5,190 nucleotides of DNA, taken from the NCBI GenBank assembly GCA_025934635.1, contig JAICWX010000490.1:1-5190 (forward strand). Direction: 5' to 3'. This document shows, in pieces, positions 1 to 4,602 of the stretch. The notes below the pieces were generated by a model. The model saw only the letters and a program-made list of their open reading frames with translations. It ran no database searches and was not told where the DNA came from. Position 1 is the stretch's first letter. Every line of letters begins with the position of its first letter. Origin of the DNA: Streptosporangiaceae bacterium (GTDB lineage Bacteria; Actinomycetota; Actinomycetes; Streptosporangiales; Streptosporangiaceae). The position numbers and the translations under genes were made by a program.

Positions 1-56
1 GCGACGCGTCACGAGATCTCATCCTGGAAGCTGCGGAGCAATGGAAGACAACATAG
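1..56 (+). CDS. C-terminal end of a probable XRE-family (HTH/DUF5753) regulator, partial
   Basis: Read from base 3, this frame encodes DASRDLILEAAEQWKTT and stops at TAG 54-56; the rest lies before the window. The 'S-x-x-L-I-x-x-A-A-x-x-W' ending resembles the tails of actinobacterial XRE/DUF5753 regulators, which almost always sit immediately upstream of a DUF397 gene. The stop lies inside the DUF397 gene that starts at 41, a 16-base overlap that suggests translational coupling. The identification rests on a short tail plus the neighbour; no helix-turn-helix is visible in the window. In this family the XRE protein is a DNA-binding regulator and the DUF397 protein its small partner. Confidence 0.6.
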   Translation, partial: DASRDLILEAAEQWKTT

Positions 57-232
57 AGCCGGGGTGGCGGACATCCAGCTACACCGGCAACGGCGGCGGC
101 AACTGCGTCGAAGTCGGCGACGCCGCGGCCATGATCATCGTCCGTGACACCAAGGACCGTCCCGGTCCGGCACTGCGCTTCAGCCCGGCCGCCTGGCGCA
201 GGTTCGCGAACCAGGTCAAGGCAGGCGCGTAG
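41..232 (+). CDS. DUF397 domain protein (small partner of an XRE regulator)
   Basis: This 63-residue protein is a complete DUF397 domain. It has the signature W-x-T-S-S-Y-T-G-N-G-G (residues 9-19), then N-C-V-E-V (21-25), V-R-D-T-K-D (34-39), and a closing 'L-R-F-S-P-A-A-W-R-R-F' block (45-55). Length and motif order are normal for the family. The ATG at 41 lies 10 bases after a GGAAG Shine-Dalgarno-like sequence at 26-30. The frame is open further upstream, but the motifs begin right after this ATG. The gene overlaps the end of the preceding regulator. Proteins of this type accompany XRE/DUF5753 regulators in streptomycetes and relatives, where some pairs influence development and antibiotic production; the partner role here is inferred from context. 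There is no signal peptide or membrane segment. Confidence 0.9.
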   Translation: MEDNIEPGWRTSSYTGNGGGNCVEVGDAAAMIIVRDTKDRPGPALRFSPAAWRRFANQVKAGA

Positions 233-237
233 CCGTC

Positions 238-253
238 GGTCACGATCGTGACC
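238..253. repeat. Perfect 16-bp palindrome, possible terminator or operator
   Basis: GGTCACGATCGTGACC is its own reverse complement. It starts six bases after the DUF397 stop, in the 78-bp gap between two convergent genes. As RNA it could form a 6-bp stem with a GATC loop. No T-run follows, but many actinobacterial terminators lack one. The convergent position favours transcription termination. A protein-binding site is also possible because the symmetry is exact at the DNA level. Confidence 0.45.
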
Positions 254-310
254 TGCCGGAGGCGTCGCTCGGCGTCTGGCTCTTGGTGAAGGGGTTCCGG
301 CCGGTGCCGG

Positions 311-643
311 TCAGCTGCGATCCGGTGCTGTATCCCGGCTAGCCGTGGCCGCCAGCACTGCTTCGGCGGTGGTGAGCAGGTCGAGCAGGGCGGGCTGGGT
401 CAGGGACCAGACGGAGGCGCGGCCTTGCGGGCGGGCGGCGGCCAGGCCGCAGTCGCGCAGGCAGGCCAGGTGGCCGGAGACGGTGGACTGGGCCAGCCCC
501 AGCGCCCGGGTCAGGTCCACCACCCGGGCCGGACCATCCGCCAGGCGATGCACGATGGCCAGCCGGACCGGGTCACCCAGGGCCCGGAACAGCGCGGCGG
601 CCGGCCCCAGCACGGGGGACGGCCCGTCCTGTATCATCGACAT
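311..643 (-). CDS. ArsR/SmtB-family metal-responsive repressor, CmtR-like
   Basis: The 110-residue protein is a single ArsR winged-helix domain. F-R-A-L-G-D-P-V-R-L (19-28) is the family's entry motif. The recognition region is L-G-L-A-Q-S-T-V-S-G-H-L (48-59), and the wing includes G-R-A-S-V-W-S-L (74-81). The sequence C61-L-R-D-C65 follows directly. In mycobacterial CmtR two cysteines of the same recognition-helix segment bind Cd/Pb, so these are the likely metal ligands. CmtR's third ligand, a C-terminal cysteine, is absent, and so are the histidines of the SmtB/CzrA alpha-5 zinc site. The gene is divergent from a CDF exporter, so it most likely represses that gene and itself, releasing DNA when metal binds. 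ATG at 643 or 637 could be the start. Neither has a good Shine-Dalgarno sequence, and the operator-like repeat overlaps both, so a leaderless transcript or the second ATG is possible. Confidence 0.9.
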   Translation of the reverse strand: MSMIQDGPSPVLGPAAALFRALGDPVRLAIVHRLADGPARVVDLTRALGLAQSTVSGHLACLRDCGLAAARPQGRASVWSLTQPALLDLLTTAEAVLAATASRDTAPDRS

Positions 644-655
644 GTACCGATGATA
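632..655. promoter_or_regulatory. Probable ArsR-type operator (8-bp inverted repeat, 8-bp spacer)
   Basis: TATCATCG (632-639) and CGATGATA (648-655) are perfect inverted arms separated by eight bases. The size and spacing suit a dimeric ArsR-family winged-helix repressor. The site covers both candidate start codons of the repressor gene and lies 60 bp ahead of the CDF start. It overlaps a second short palindrome, CCGATGATATCGG (647-659). Autoregulation by the divergent ArsR protein is the simplest reading. The assignment to that protein is inference from position and symmetry. Confidence 0.6.
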
Positions 656-659
656 TCGG

Positions 660-683
660 AAAACGATAATGAAAACGATTATG
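660..683. promoter_or_regulatory. Tandem 12-bp repeat with Fur/Zur-like box and -10-like hexamers
   Basis: AAAACGATAATG (660-671) is followed at once by AAAACGATTATG (672-683), identical at 11 of 12 positions. The 19 bases from 665 match the E. coli Fur consensus GATAATGATAATCATTATC at 15 positions by direct comparison. In actinobacteria, Fur-family proteins include the zinc regulator Zur. Zur is known in Streptomyces coelicolor to activate a CDF zinc exporter (zitB) as well as repress zinc uptake. GATAAT (665-670) and GATTAT (677-682) on the plus strand also resemble -10 elements for the CDF gene. The A/T-rich block stands out sharply from the surrounding GC-rich DNA. Whether a Fur-family protein binds here is inference. 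Confidence 0.5.
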
Positions 684-704
684 ATCCTCGCCCGCCCGGA
701 CCGC

Positions 705-720
705 AGATGAGCAGATGAGC
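705..720 (+). repeat. Tandem 8-bp duplication at the CDF start codon
   Basis: AGATGAGC occurs twice in direct succession (705-712 and 713-720). Each copy contains an ATG. The first (707) opens a three-codon frame, Met-Ser-Arg, that stops at TGA 716-718, overlapping the ATG of the exporter at 715. No strong Shine-Dalgarno sequence precedes the exporter, so the miniature frame could affect initiation by coupling, or may be chance. Confidence 0.5.
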
Positions 721-1653
721 ACGGACCACCAGCACGCCCACGACAACGGAAGCGGTCACGCGCACGGCCTCGACGCCGGCGCCGACCGCCGGTACCTGCT
801 GGCCGCGCTGGGCCTGCTGACGGCGTTCATGGTCGCCGAGGTCATCGTGGCGGTGGCCTCCGGGTCGCTGGCGCTGCTGTCCGACGCCGGGCACATGCTG
901 TCCGACGTCGGCGCGATCGGCGCGGCGCTGTGGGCCATCCGGCTGGCGGCCCGCCCGGCGGCGGGGGCGTGGACGTTCGGCTGGAAGCGCGCCGAGATCC
1001 TGTCCGCCGCGGGAAACGGCATCACGCTGCTCGTGGTCAGCGGGATCGTCGGCGTGGAGGCGATCGGCCGGCTGATCCACCCGCCCCGGGTCGACGGCGG
1101 CCCGGTGGTGGCGGTGGCCGCGGCCGGGATCGCGGTCAACATCGCCGCCGCCTGGGTGCTGGCCCGGGCCAGCCGGTCCAGCCTGAACGTCCAGGGCGCG
1201 TTCCGGCACGTCCTCACCGACCTCTACGGGTTCATCGGCACGGTCATCGCCGGGATCGTCATCCTGGCCACCGGCTGGACCCGCGCCGATGCCGTCGCCT
1301 CCCTGGTCGTGGTGGCGCTGATGCTCAAGGCCGCCTGGGAGCTGCTGGCCGCCTCCGGCCGGATCCTGCTGGAGGCCGCGCCCGCGACCATGGACCTGGA
1401 CGACGTGCGAGCCCACCTGCTGGCCACCGAGCACGTCCGCGACCTGCACGACCTGCACGCCTGGACGGTCACCTCGTCGCTGCCCGCGCTGTCCGCGCAC
1501 ATCGTCATCGACGACGCCTGCTTCACCGAAGGCTGTGTCCCCCGCCTGCTCGACCAGCTGCAAGCCTGCCTCGCCGGGCACTTCGACGTCGAGCATTCCA
1601 CCTTCCAGCTCGAGGCGGCCGCGCACGCCAGCCACGAGCCCGGCACCCACTAA
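715..1653 (+). CDS. Cation diffusion facilitator (CDF) metal efflux protein, CzcD/ZitB-like
   Basis: This 312-residue inner-membrane transporter most likely exports Zn2+ (possibly Cd2+ or Co2+) in exchange for protons. The N-terminus is His-rich (H5, H7, H9, H15, H17). About six membrane segments follow, near residues 27-47, 51-76, 95-117, 129-150, 162-188 and 193-212. The transport site is the HD-HD type of zinc CDFs: H60-M-L-S-D64 in helix 2 and H165-V-L-T-D169 in helix 5. The cytoplasmic domain carries the conserved L-H-D-L-H-A-W-T segment (244-251) and ends in another His-containing stretch. Length and order are normal. The start at ATG 715 is firm because in-frame stops lie at 670 and 682 with no start codon between 682 and 715. 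The divergent ArsR gene and the repeats at 632-683 indicate metal-responsive control. Exact metal preference cannot be read from sequence. Confidence 0.93.
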   Translation: MSTDHQHAHDNGSGHAHGLDAGADRRYLLAALGLLTAFMVAEVIVAVASGSLALLSDAGHMLSDVGAIGAALWAIRLAARPAAGAWTFGWKRAEILSAAGNGITLLVVSGIVGVEAIGRLIHPPRVDGGPVVAVAAAGIAVNIAAAWVLARASRSSLNVQGAFRHVLTDLYGFIGTVIAGIVILATGWTRADAVASLVVVALMLKAAWELLAASGRILLEAAPATMDLDDVRAHLLATEHVRDLHDLHAWTVTSSLPALSAHIVIDDACFTEGCVPRLLDQLQACLAGHFDVEHSTFQLEAAAHASHEPGTH

Positions 1654-1737
1654 CCACGTCCTGGCGCCCGGCCCAGCTCACGTATAGCCTGGCAGGAGGC
1701 GCGCCGGGAAGTCTGGTCGGCACTGGGTTCGGCAACC

Positions 1738-1744
1738 GAGAGGA
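1738..1744 (+). promoter_or_regulatory. Shine-Dalgarno sequence supporting a GTG start
   Basis: GAGAGGA lies 11 bases before GTG 1756, and no ATG is available at the N-terminus of the antiporter. The 102-bp gap upstream (1654-1755) contains a TATAGC hexamer at 1683-1688 but no convincing -35 partner, and no clear terminator for the CDF gene. The antiporter may therefore be transcribed by read-through from the CDF promoter or from its own weakly marked promoter. Confidence 0.5.
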
Positions 1745-1755
1745 CGGCCAGCGGC

Positions 1756-3372
1756 GTGCGTGACGTAGAAACCATCCTGTTCCTGGTCGTGCTGGGCACG
1801 GTGGTCGCGGCCTTCGCGGGCCGGCTCCGGATCCCGGCCCCCTCGCTGCTGGTGATCGCCGGGCTGGTGATCGGCCTGCTGCCGGGCGTTCCCGCCGTCC
1901 GGGTGACACCCGACCTGGTGAGCCTGGTGGTACTGCCGCCGCTGCTGTACGCGGCGAGCGAGGAGTTGCCGTGGCGGGAACTGCGGGCGGTGTGGCGGCC
2001 GGTGGTCATCCTGGCGGTCGGCCTGGTGCTGGCCTCGGCCGCCGTGGTCGCCGTCGTGGCCGGGGCGGCGGCCGGGATCCCCGCCAGCCTGGCCTTTGTC
2101 CTCGGATCGGTGCTGGCCAGCACCGATCCGGTGGCAGTGAGCGCGCTGGGGCGGCGGCTCTCGCTCCCGCCCCGGGTGCAGGCGCTGGTGCAGGCGGAGA
2201 GCCTGTTCAACGACGGGACCAGCCTGGTCCTGTTCCAGATCGCGGTGTCCTTCGCGGTCGCGGGCACGGCCGGGTCGGCGGGAGCAGGCAGCGTGCTGCT
2301 GCACGGCACCGGGCAGTTCGCGGTGCTGACGGCGGGCGGGGCGGCGGTCGGCGGCGCGGTCGGCGCCGGGGTGGTGCTGCTGCGCAGGCGCGTCACCGAT
2401 CCAGTGCTGGATACCGTGGTCGCGCTGGTCACTCCGTACGCGGCGTACGTGCTGGGCGCGGCGGTGCACGTATCCCCGGTGCTGGCAGTGATCGTCACCG
2501 GGCTGGTCACCGGCGGGCGGCGGGACCGGATCACCAGCTCGCAAAGCCGGCTCCAACTGCACTCGGTCTACCAGACGATCATCTTCCTGCTGGAGAGCGT
2601 GGTATTCAGCCTCATCGGCCTCCAGCTCCCGACGCTGATCCGGGCCCTGTCCGGCGGCGGGGCCTGGCTACCGGAGGCGCTGGCGGTGAGCGCGACGCTG
2701 ATCGTGATCCGGATCCTGTGGGTATTCCCGCTGTCGGCCGTCGCCCAGCGGCGCGGCGGCGCCCAGCGCCCGTCCTGGCCGGTCCCCGCCGTCGTGTCGT
2801 GGGCCGGCACCCGCGGGGTGGTGCCGCTGGCCGCGGCGCTGTCCATCCCGCTGACCAACGCAGCCGGCGCCCCGCTGCCGCACCGGGACCTGATCCTGGT
2901 GCTCGCCATCGCCGCCATCGTGATCTCGCTCGTCGTCCAGGGACTCACCCTGGGGCCGCTGGTCCGGCTGGCCGGCATCGCCCAGCCCGACGACGCGCGC
3001 CAGGAAGAGGCCACCGCCCGGCTGCGCCTGGCCCAGGCTGCCCTGGCCCGGCTGGACGAGCTGGCCGAGGAGGCTGTCGTCGCCGATGATCAGGTCGCCG
3101 ATGACGCGATCGACCGGGCCCGCGCCACCCTGGAGGCCCGGATCGACCGGGCCCGTGCCCGCGTCGGCGTCGGCGACGACCGGTCCGGTGACCGCCAGGC
3201 CCCGGAGCCGGGACGCCTGACCGACCGGGAGCTGCGCCGCGCCCTGAACGCCGCTGAGCACGCCGAACTGGCCCGCCTCTACGACGAGGCCGCCATCAGC
3301 CAGGCCACCCGGCAGAGCCTGCAGCGCAGCCTGGACCTCGAAGCCACCCGGCTGGGCGACGACCACCACTGA
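1756..3372 (+). CDS. CPA1-family Na+/H+ antiporter with long cytoplasmic tail
   Basis: The 538-residue protein is a monovalent cation/proton antiporter of the inner membrane (Na_H_Exchanger domain, about residues 8-407). It has roughly a dozen hydrophobic segments. Diagnostic motifs are A-S-T-D-P-V-A-V (121-128), E-S-L-F-N-D-G-T-S-L-V-L-F (148-160, with the N152-D153 pair expected to form the ion site) and W-A-G-T-R-G-V-V-P-L-A-A-A-L (349-362, with R353). Residues about 411-538 form a charged, helix-prone, partly acidic tail rich in Ala, Arg, Asp and Glu. It is probably cytoplasmic and regulatory, as in other bacterial CPA1 members. The start is GTG 1756 with a good ribosome site. It follows the CDF gene on the same strand by 102 bp, forming an ion-homeostasis block, but co-transcription is unproven. 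Na+ versus K+ preference cannot be decided. Confidence 0.92.
   Translation: MRDVETILFLVVLGTVVAAFAGRLRIPAPSLLVIAGLVIGLLPGVPAVRVTPDLVSLVVLPPLLYAASEELPWRELRAVWRPVVILAVGLVLASAAVVAVVAGAAAGIPASLAFVLGSVLASTDPVAVSALGRRLSLPPRVQALVQAESLFNDGTSLVLFQIAVSFAVAGTAGSAGAGSVLLHGTGQFAVLTAGGAAVGGAVGAGVVLLRRRVTDPVLDTVVALVTPYAAYVLGAAVHVSPVLAVIVTGLVTGGRRDRITSSQSRLQLHSVYQTIIFLLESVVFSLIGLQLPTLIRALSGGGAWLPEALAVSATLIVIRILWVFPLSAVAQRRGGAQRPSWPVPAVVSWAGTRGVVPLAAALSIPLTNAAGAPLPHRDLILVLAIAAIVISLVVQGLTLGPLVRLAGIAQPDDARQEEATARLRLAQAALARLDELAEEAVVADDQVADDAIDRARATLEARIDRARARVGVGDDRSGDRQAPEPGRLTDRELRRALNAAEHAELARLYDEAAISQATRQSLQRSLDLEATRLGDDHH
3108..3155 (+). repeat. 33-bp-period duplication inside the antiporter tail
   Basis: GATCGACCGGGCCCG occurs at 3108-3122 and again at 3141-3155, so Ile-Asp-Arg-Ala-Arg-Ala appears at residues 452-457 and 463-468. 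The 11-residue period fits three helical turns and suggests a short internal duplication that extends an amphipathic helix. Confidence 0.6.
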
Positions 3373-3392
3373 CCCGGGTGAACCGGCGGGCG

Positions 3393-3872
3393 TCAGCTGA
3401 GCTGGGCGTCCCGGGCCTCGGCGATGGCGGGGTCGGAACTCGTTCGGCTGATTGCTTTTTCGTAGGCGGCTCGCACGCCCGGCACCACGGCCACGGCGGC
3501 GACCGGGTCGACGTGGCCGGGACGCAGCCCGAGGATGTTGCCGCCGCGCTGCGCGACCGGGACGTCCGCGCCGCGCGCGGCGACCAGGGCGTGGAAGTGC
3601 CGGTAGTTCTCGCCGAAGTGCAGCAGGTAGGTGGCGGGCGCGCCGGTGGCCTCGGTCACCGCGGCGACCAGGTCCCGGGCCCGGTGGCCGAGGGCGGACA
3701 GCTCGGTGTCGTCCAGGCCGGTCAGCAGCTCGGCGTGGCGGCGCACCCGGAGGAAGAACCAGCCCGGCACCTCGTAGCCGGGCGCGACCTCGGCGGCCCA
3801 CCGCTCGTCGCGGAACACCACCGCGTCCGGGGCCGCTGTTTCCATGTCGCACAGCAGGCAGCCGACCGTCAC
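3393..3872 (-). CDS. HIT-like (histidine triad superfamily) protein with variant motif
   Basis: The 159-residue soluble protein looks like a histidine-triad superfamily member; these hydrolyse or transfer nucleotides. C5-L-L-C8 near the N-terminus and the R-R-H46 segment match the usual positions of a structural zinc site in HIT proteins. V-V-F-R-D-E-R-W (18-25) and G-W-F-F-L-R-V-R-R-H (37-46) follow the family's strand layout. The triad region reads H92-F-H94-A-L96: the first two histidines are present, including the one corresponding to the nucleophile, but the third is leucine. Activity may thus be altered or lost. The GTG start at 3872 overlaps the preceding stop as GTGA, implying translational coupling; the next in-frame ATG (residue 10) would remove the CxxC. 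It ends 20 bp from the convergent antiporter gene. Substrate unknown. Confidence 0.65.
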   Translation of the reverse strand: MTVGCLLCDMETAAPDAVVFRDERWAAEVAPGYEVPGWFFLRVRRHAELLTGLDDTELSALGHRARDLVAAVTEATGAPATYLLHFGENYRHFHALVAARGADVPVAQRGGNILGLRPGHVDPVAAVAVVPGVRAAYEKAISRTSSDPAIAEARDAQLS

Positions 3873-4423
3873 GACGCGTCCGCCGGCGTGACGGCCAGGC
3901 CGGGATGGGCGGCCAGGTGGTCCTCGACCGTGCCCGGCGGCCGTCCCAGCAGGCGCTCGACGTCATCGCTGACGAATTCCGACCGGCCGTCGCGGAACAG
4001 CTGGTACATCTCCTCGAAGTGCTCGGCTTCCCAGCGCGCCATCCCGCGCTGCTCGAGCTGGATCCGGACGTCGGCCGGCGTGATCTCACGGGTGACGGCC
4101 GGCTGGCCGGTCTGCGCGCTGACCATGTCCGCGATCTCGGCGAAGGTGACGGCGCGCGGACCGGTGAGCACCAGGGTCTGCCCGTCCCATTCCCGGCTGG
4201 TGAGGACCCGGGCGGCGCATTCGCCCACGTCGCGGGCGTTGATGAAGCTGATGCCGGCGGCGCCGATCGCGTCGCCGGGACGGATATCGGTGCCGGCCGG
4301 GAGGACGGCCCGCGCGCGATCGGCGTCGCGGGCCAGCGCCCGGGCCGGCTCCCCGAGCGCGGCCAGCGCGCGGATGACATGGGGGCCGACGGTGCCGGTC
4401 GCGCCCACGACGAGAACGGTCAT
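3869..4423 (-). CDS. NmrA-like atypical SDR protein, internally shortened
   Basis: The 184-residue protein begins with the Rossmann nucleotide motif V-G-A-T-G-T-V-G (6-13), where NAD(P) would bind. Its C-terminal part matches NmrA/SDR_a5-type oxidoreductases: S-F-I-N-A-R-D-V-G-E-C-A-A-R-V-L (59-74), L-T-G-P-R-A-V-T-F-A-E-I-A (86-98) and D-D-V-E-R-L-L-G-R-P-P (153-163). Full-length relatives are usually about 270-290 residues. Here the segment after the second strand (around residue 51) joins almost directly to the 'V-x-x-R-D-V' segment (around residue 57), so about 100 middle residues are missing. That part normally carries the rest of the nucleotide fold and the substrate pocket, so the protein may be inactive or specialised. 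The frame is intact. No clear Shine-Dalgarno sequence precedes ATG 4423. Its stop overlaps the HIT-like start. Confidence 0.75.
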   Translation of the reverse strand: MTVLVVGATGTVGPHVIRALAALGEPARALARDADRARAVLPAGTDIRPGDAIGAAGISFINARDVGECAARVLTSREWDGQTLVLTGPRAVTFAEIADMVSAQTGQPAVTREITPADVRIQLEQRGMARWEAEHFEEMYQLFRDGRSEFVSDDVERLLGRPPGTVEDHLAAHPGLAVTPADAS

Positions 4424-4438
4424 GGCGGGCCGGGCGCG

Positions 4439-4560
4439 CTAGCCGAAGACCTGGACGGCGGCGGTGGCGGGGATGTCGTCCTGCACCCGGGCGTGGTCGT
4501 TGATGTCGCGCCAGATCTCGTAGCCGTGCTCCCGGCAGATCGCTACCTCCCGGGCGCTTT
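4439..4560 (-). pseudogene. Coding-like 3' fragment without a usable start
   Basis: This minus-strand frame ends at TAG 4441-4439, 15 bp before the SDR start. Over 34 successive codons (4543 down to 4442) every third base is G or C, while second positions are much less GC-rich; this is the codon pattern of real actinobacterial genes. The encoded end includes R-E-H-G-Y-E-I-W-R-D-I-N-D-H and I-P-A-T-A-A-V-Q-V-F-G. No ATG, GTG or TTG in this frame lies in the A/T-rich stretch above it. The only nearby start, a GTG at about 4486, would leave 15 residues. The next upstream start lies inside the dioxygenase gene. It therefore looks like the surviving 3' end of a gene, or a small gene with an unusual start. 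I do not recognise the family. Confidence 0.35.
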
Positions 4561-4567
4561 CCCGAAC

Positions 4568-4589
4568 GTTAACAAATATATGTGATAAC
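4568..4589. promoter_or_regulatory. A/T-rich 22-bp near-palindrome, possible operator/promoter
   Basis: The two 11-base arms are GTTAACAAATA on the plus strand and GTTATCACATA on the minus strand, identical at 9 of 11 positions and meeting with no spacer. It sits in the only A/T-rich patch of the right half, 13 bp past the dioxygenase stop and about 145 bp before the SDR start. Size and symmetry suit a dimeric repressor such as a MarR, PadR, GntR or TetR family member, but no such gene is in view. It may control the minus-strand SDR/HIT pair. No clear -35/-10 pair is seen. Confidence 0.45.
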
Positions 4590-4602
4590 AGGCAACGAGG
4601 GC

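Noticed and set aside
707..718. ATG 707 as the CDF start codon
   Set aside because: It is in another frame and stops after three codons; only ATG 715 opens the CDF frame after the in-frame stop at 682.
679..1650. Long open frame on the minus strand opposite the CDF gene
   Set aside because: Low-complexity Gly/Gln/Arg/Asp-rich translation typical of antisense shadows in GC-rich DNA; the plus-strand CDF protein has full family motifs.
1667..1708. CCCGGC/GCCGGG inverted repeat as a terminator after the CDF gene
   Set aside because: Six-base arms separated by 30 bases in GC-rich DNA are expected by chance and would not form a compact hairpin.
1650..2534. Long minus-strand frame opposite the antiporter start
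   Set aside because: Thr/Ala/Ser/Pro-rich translation without any domain; it is the complement of the clear CPA1 antiporter.
3370..3413. Bidirectional terminator between the convergent antiporter and HIT-like genes
   Set aside because: The 20-bp gap offers only an imperfect stem; GGGCGTC occurs twice as a direct, not inverted, repeat.
2668..4380. 570-codon minus-strand frame across the antiporter, HIT-like and SDR genes
   Set aside because: It crosses three well-supported genes in the wrong frame or strand and has Arg/Pro/Gly-rich shadow composition.
3378..4585. Long plus-strand frames opposite the HIT-like and SDR genes
   Set aside because: Compositionally biased, no recognisable motifs, and antisense to genes with clear Rossmann and HIT-like signatures.
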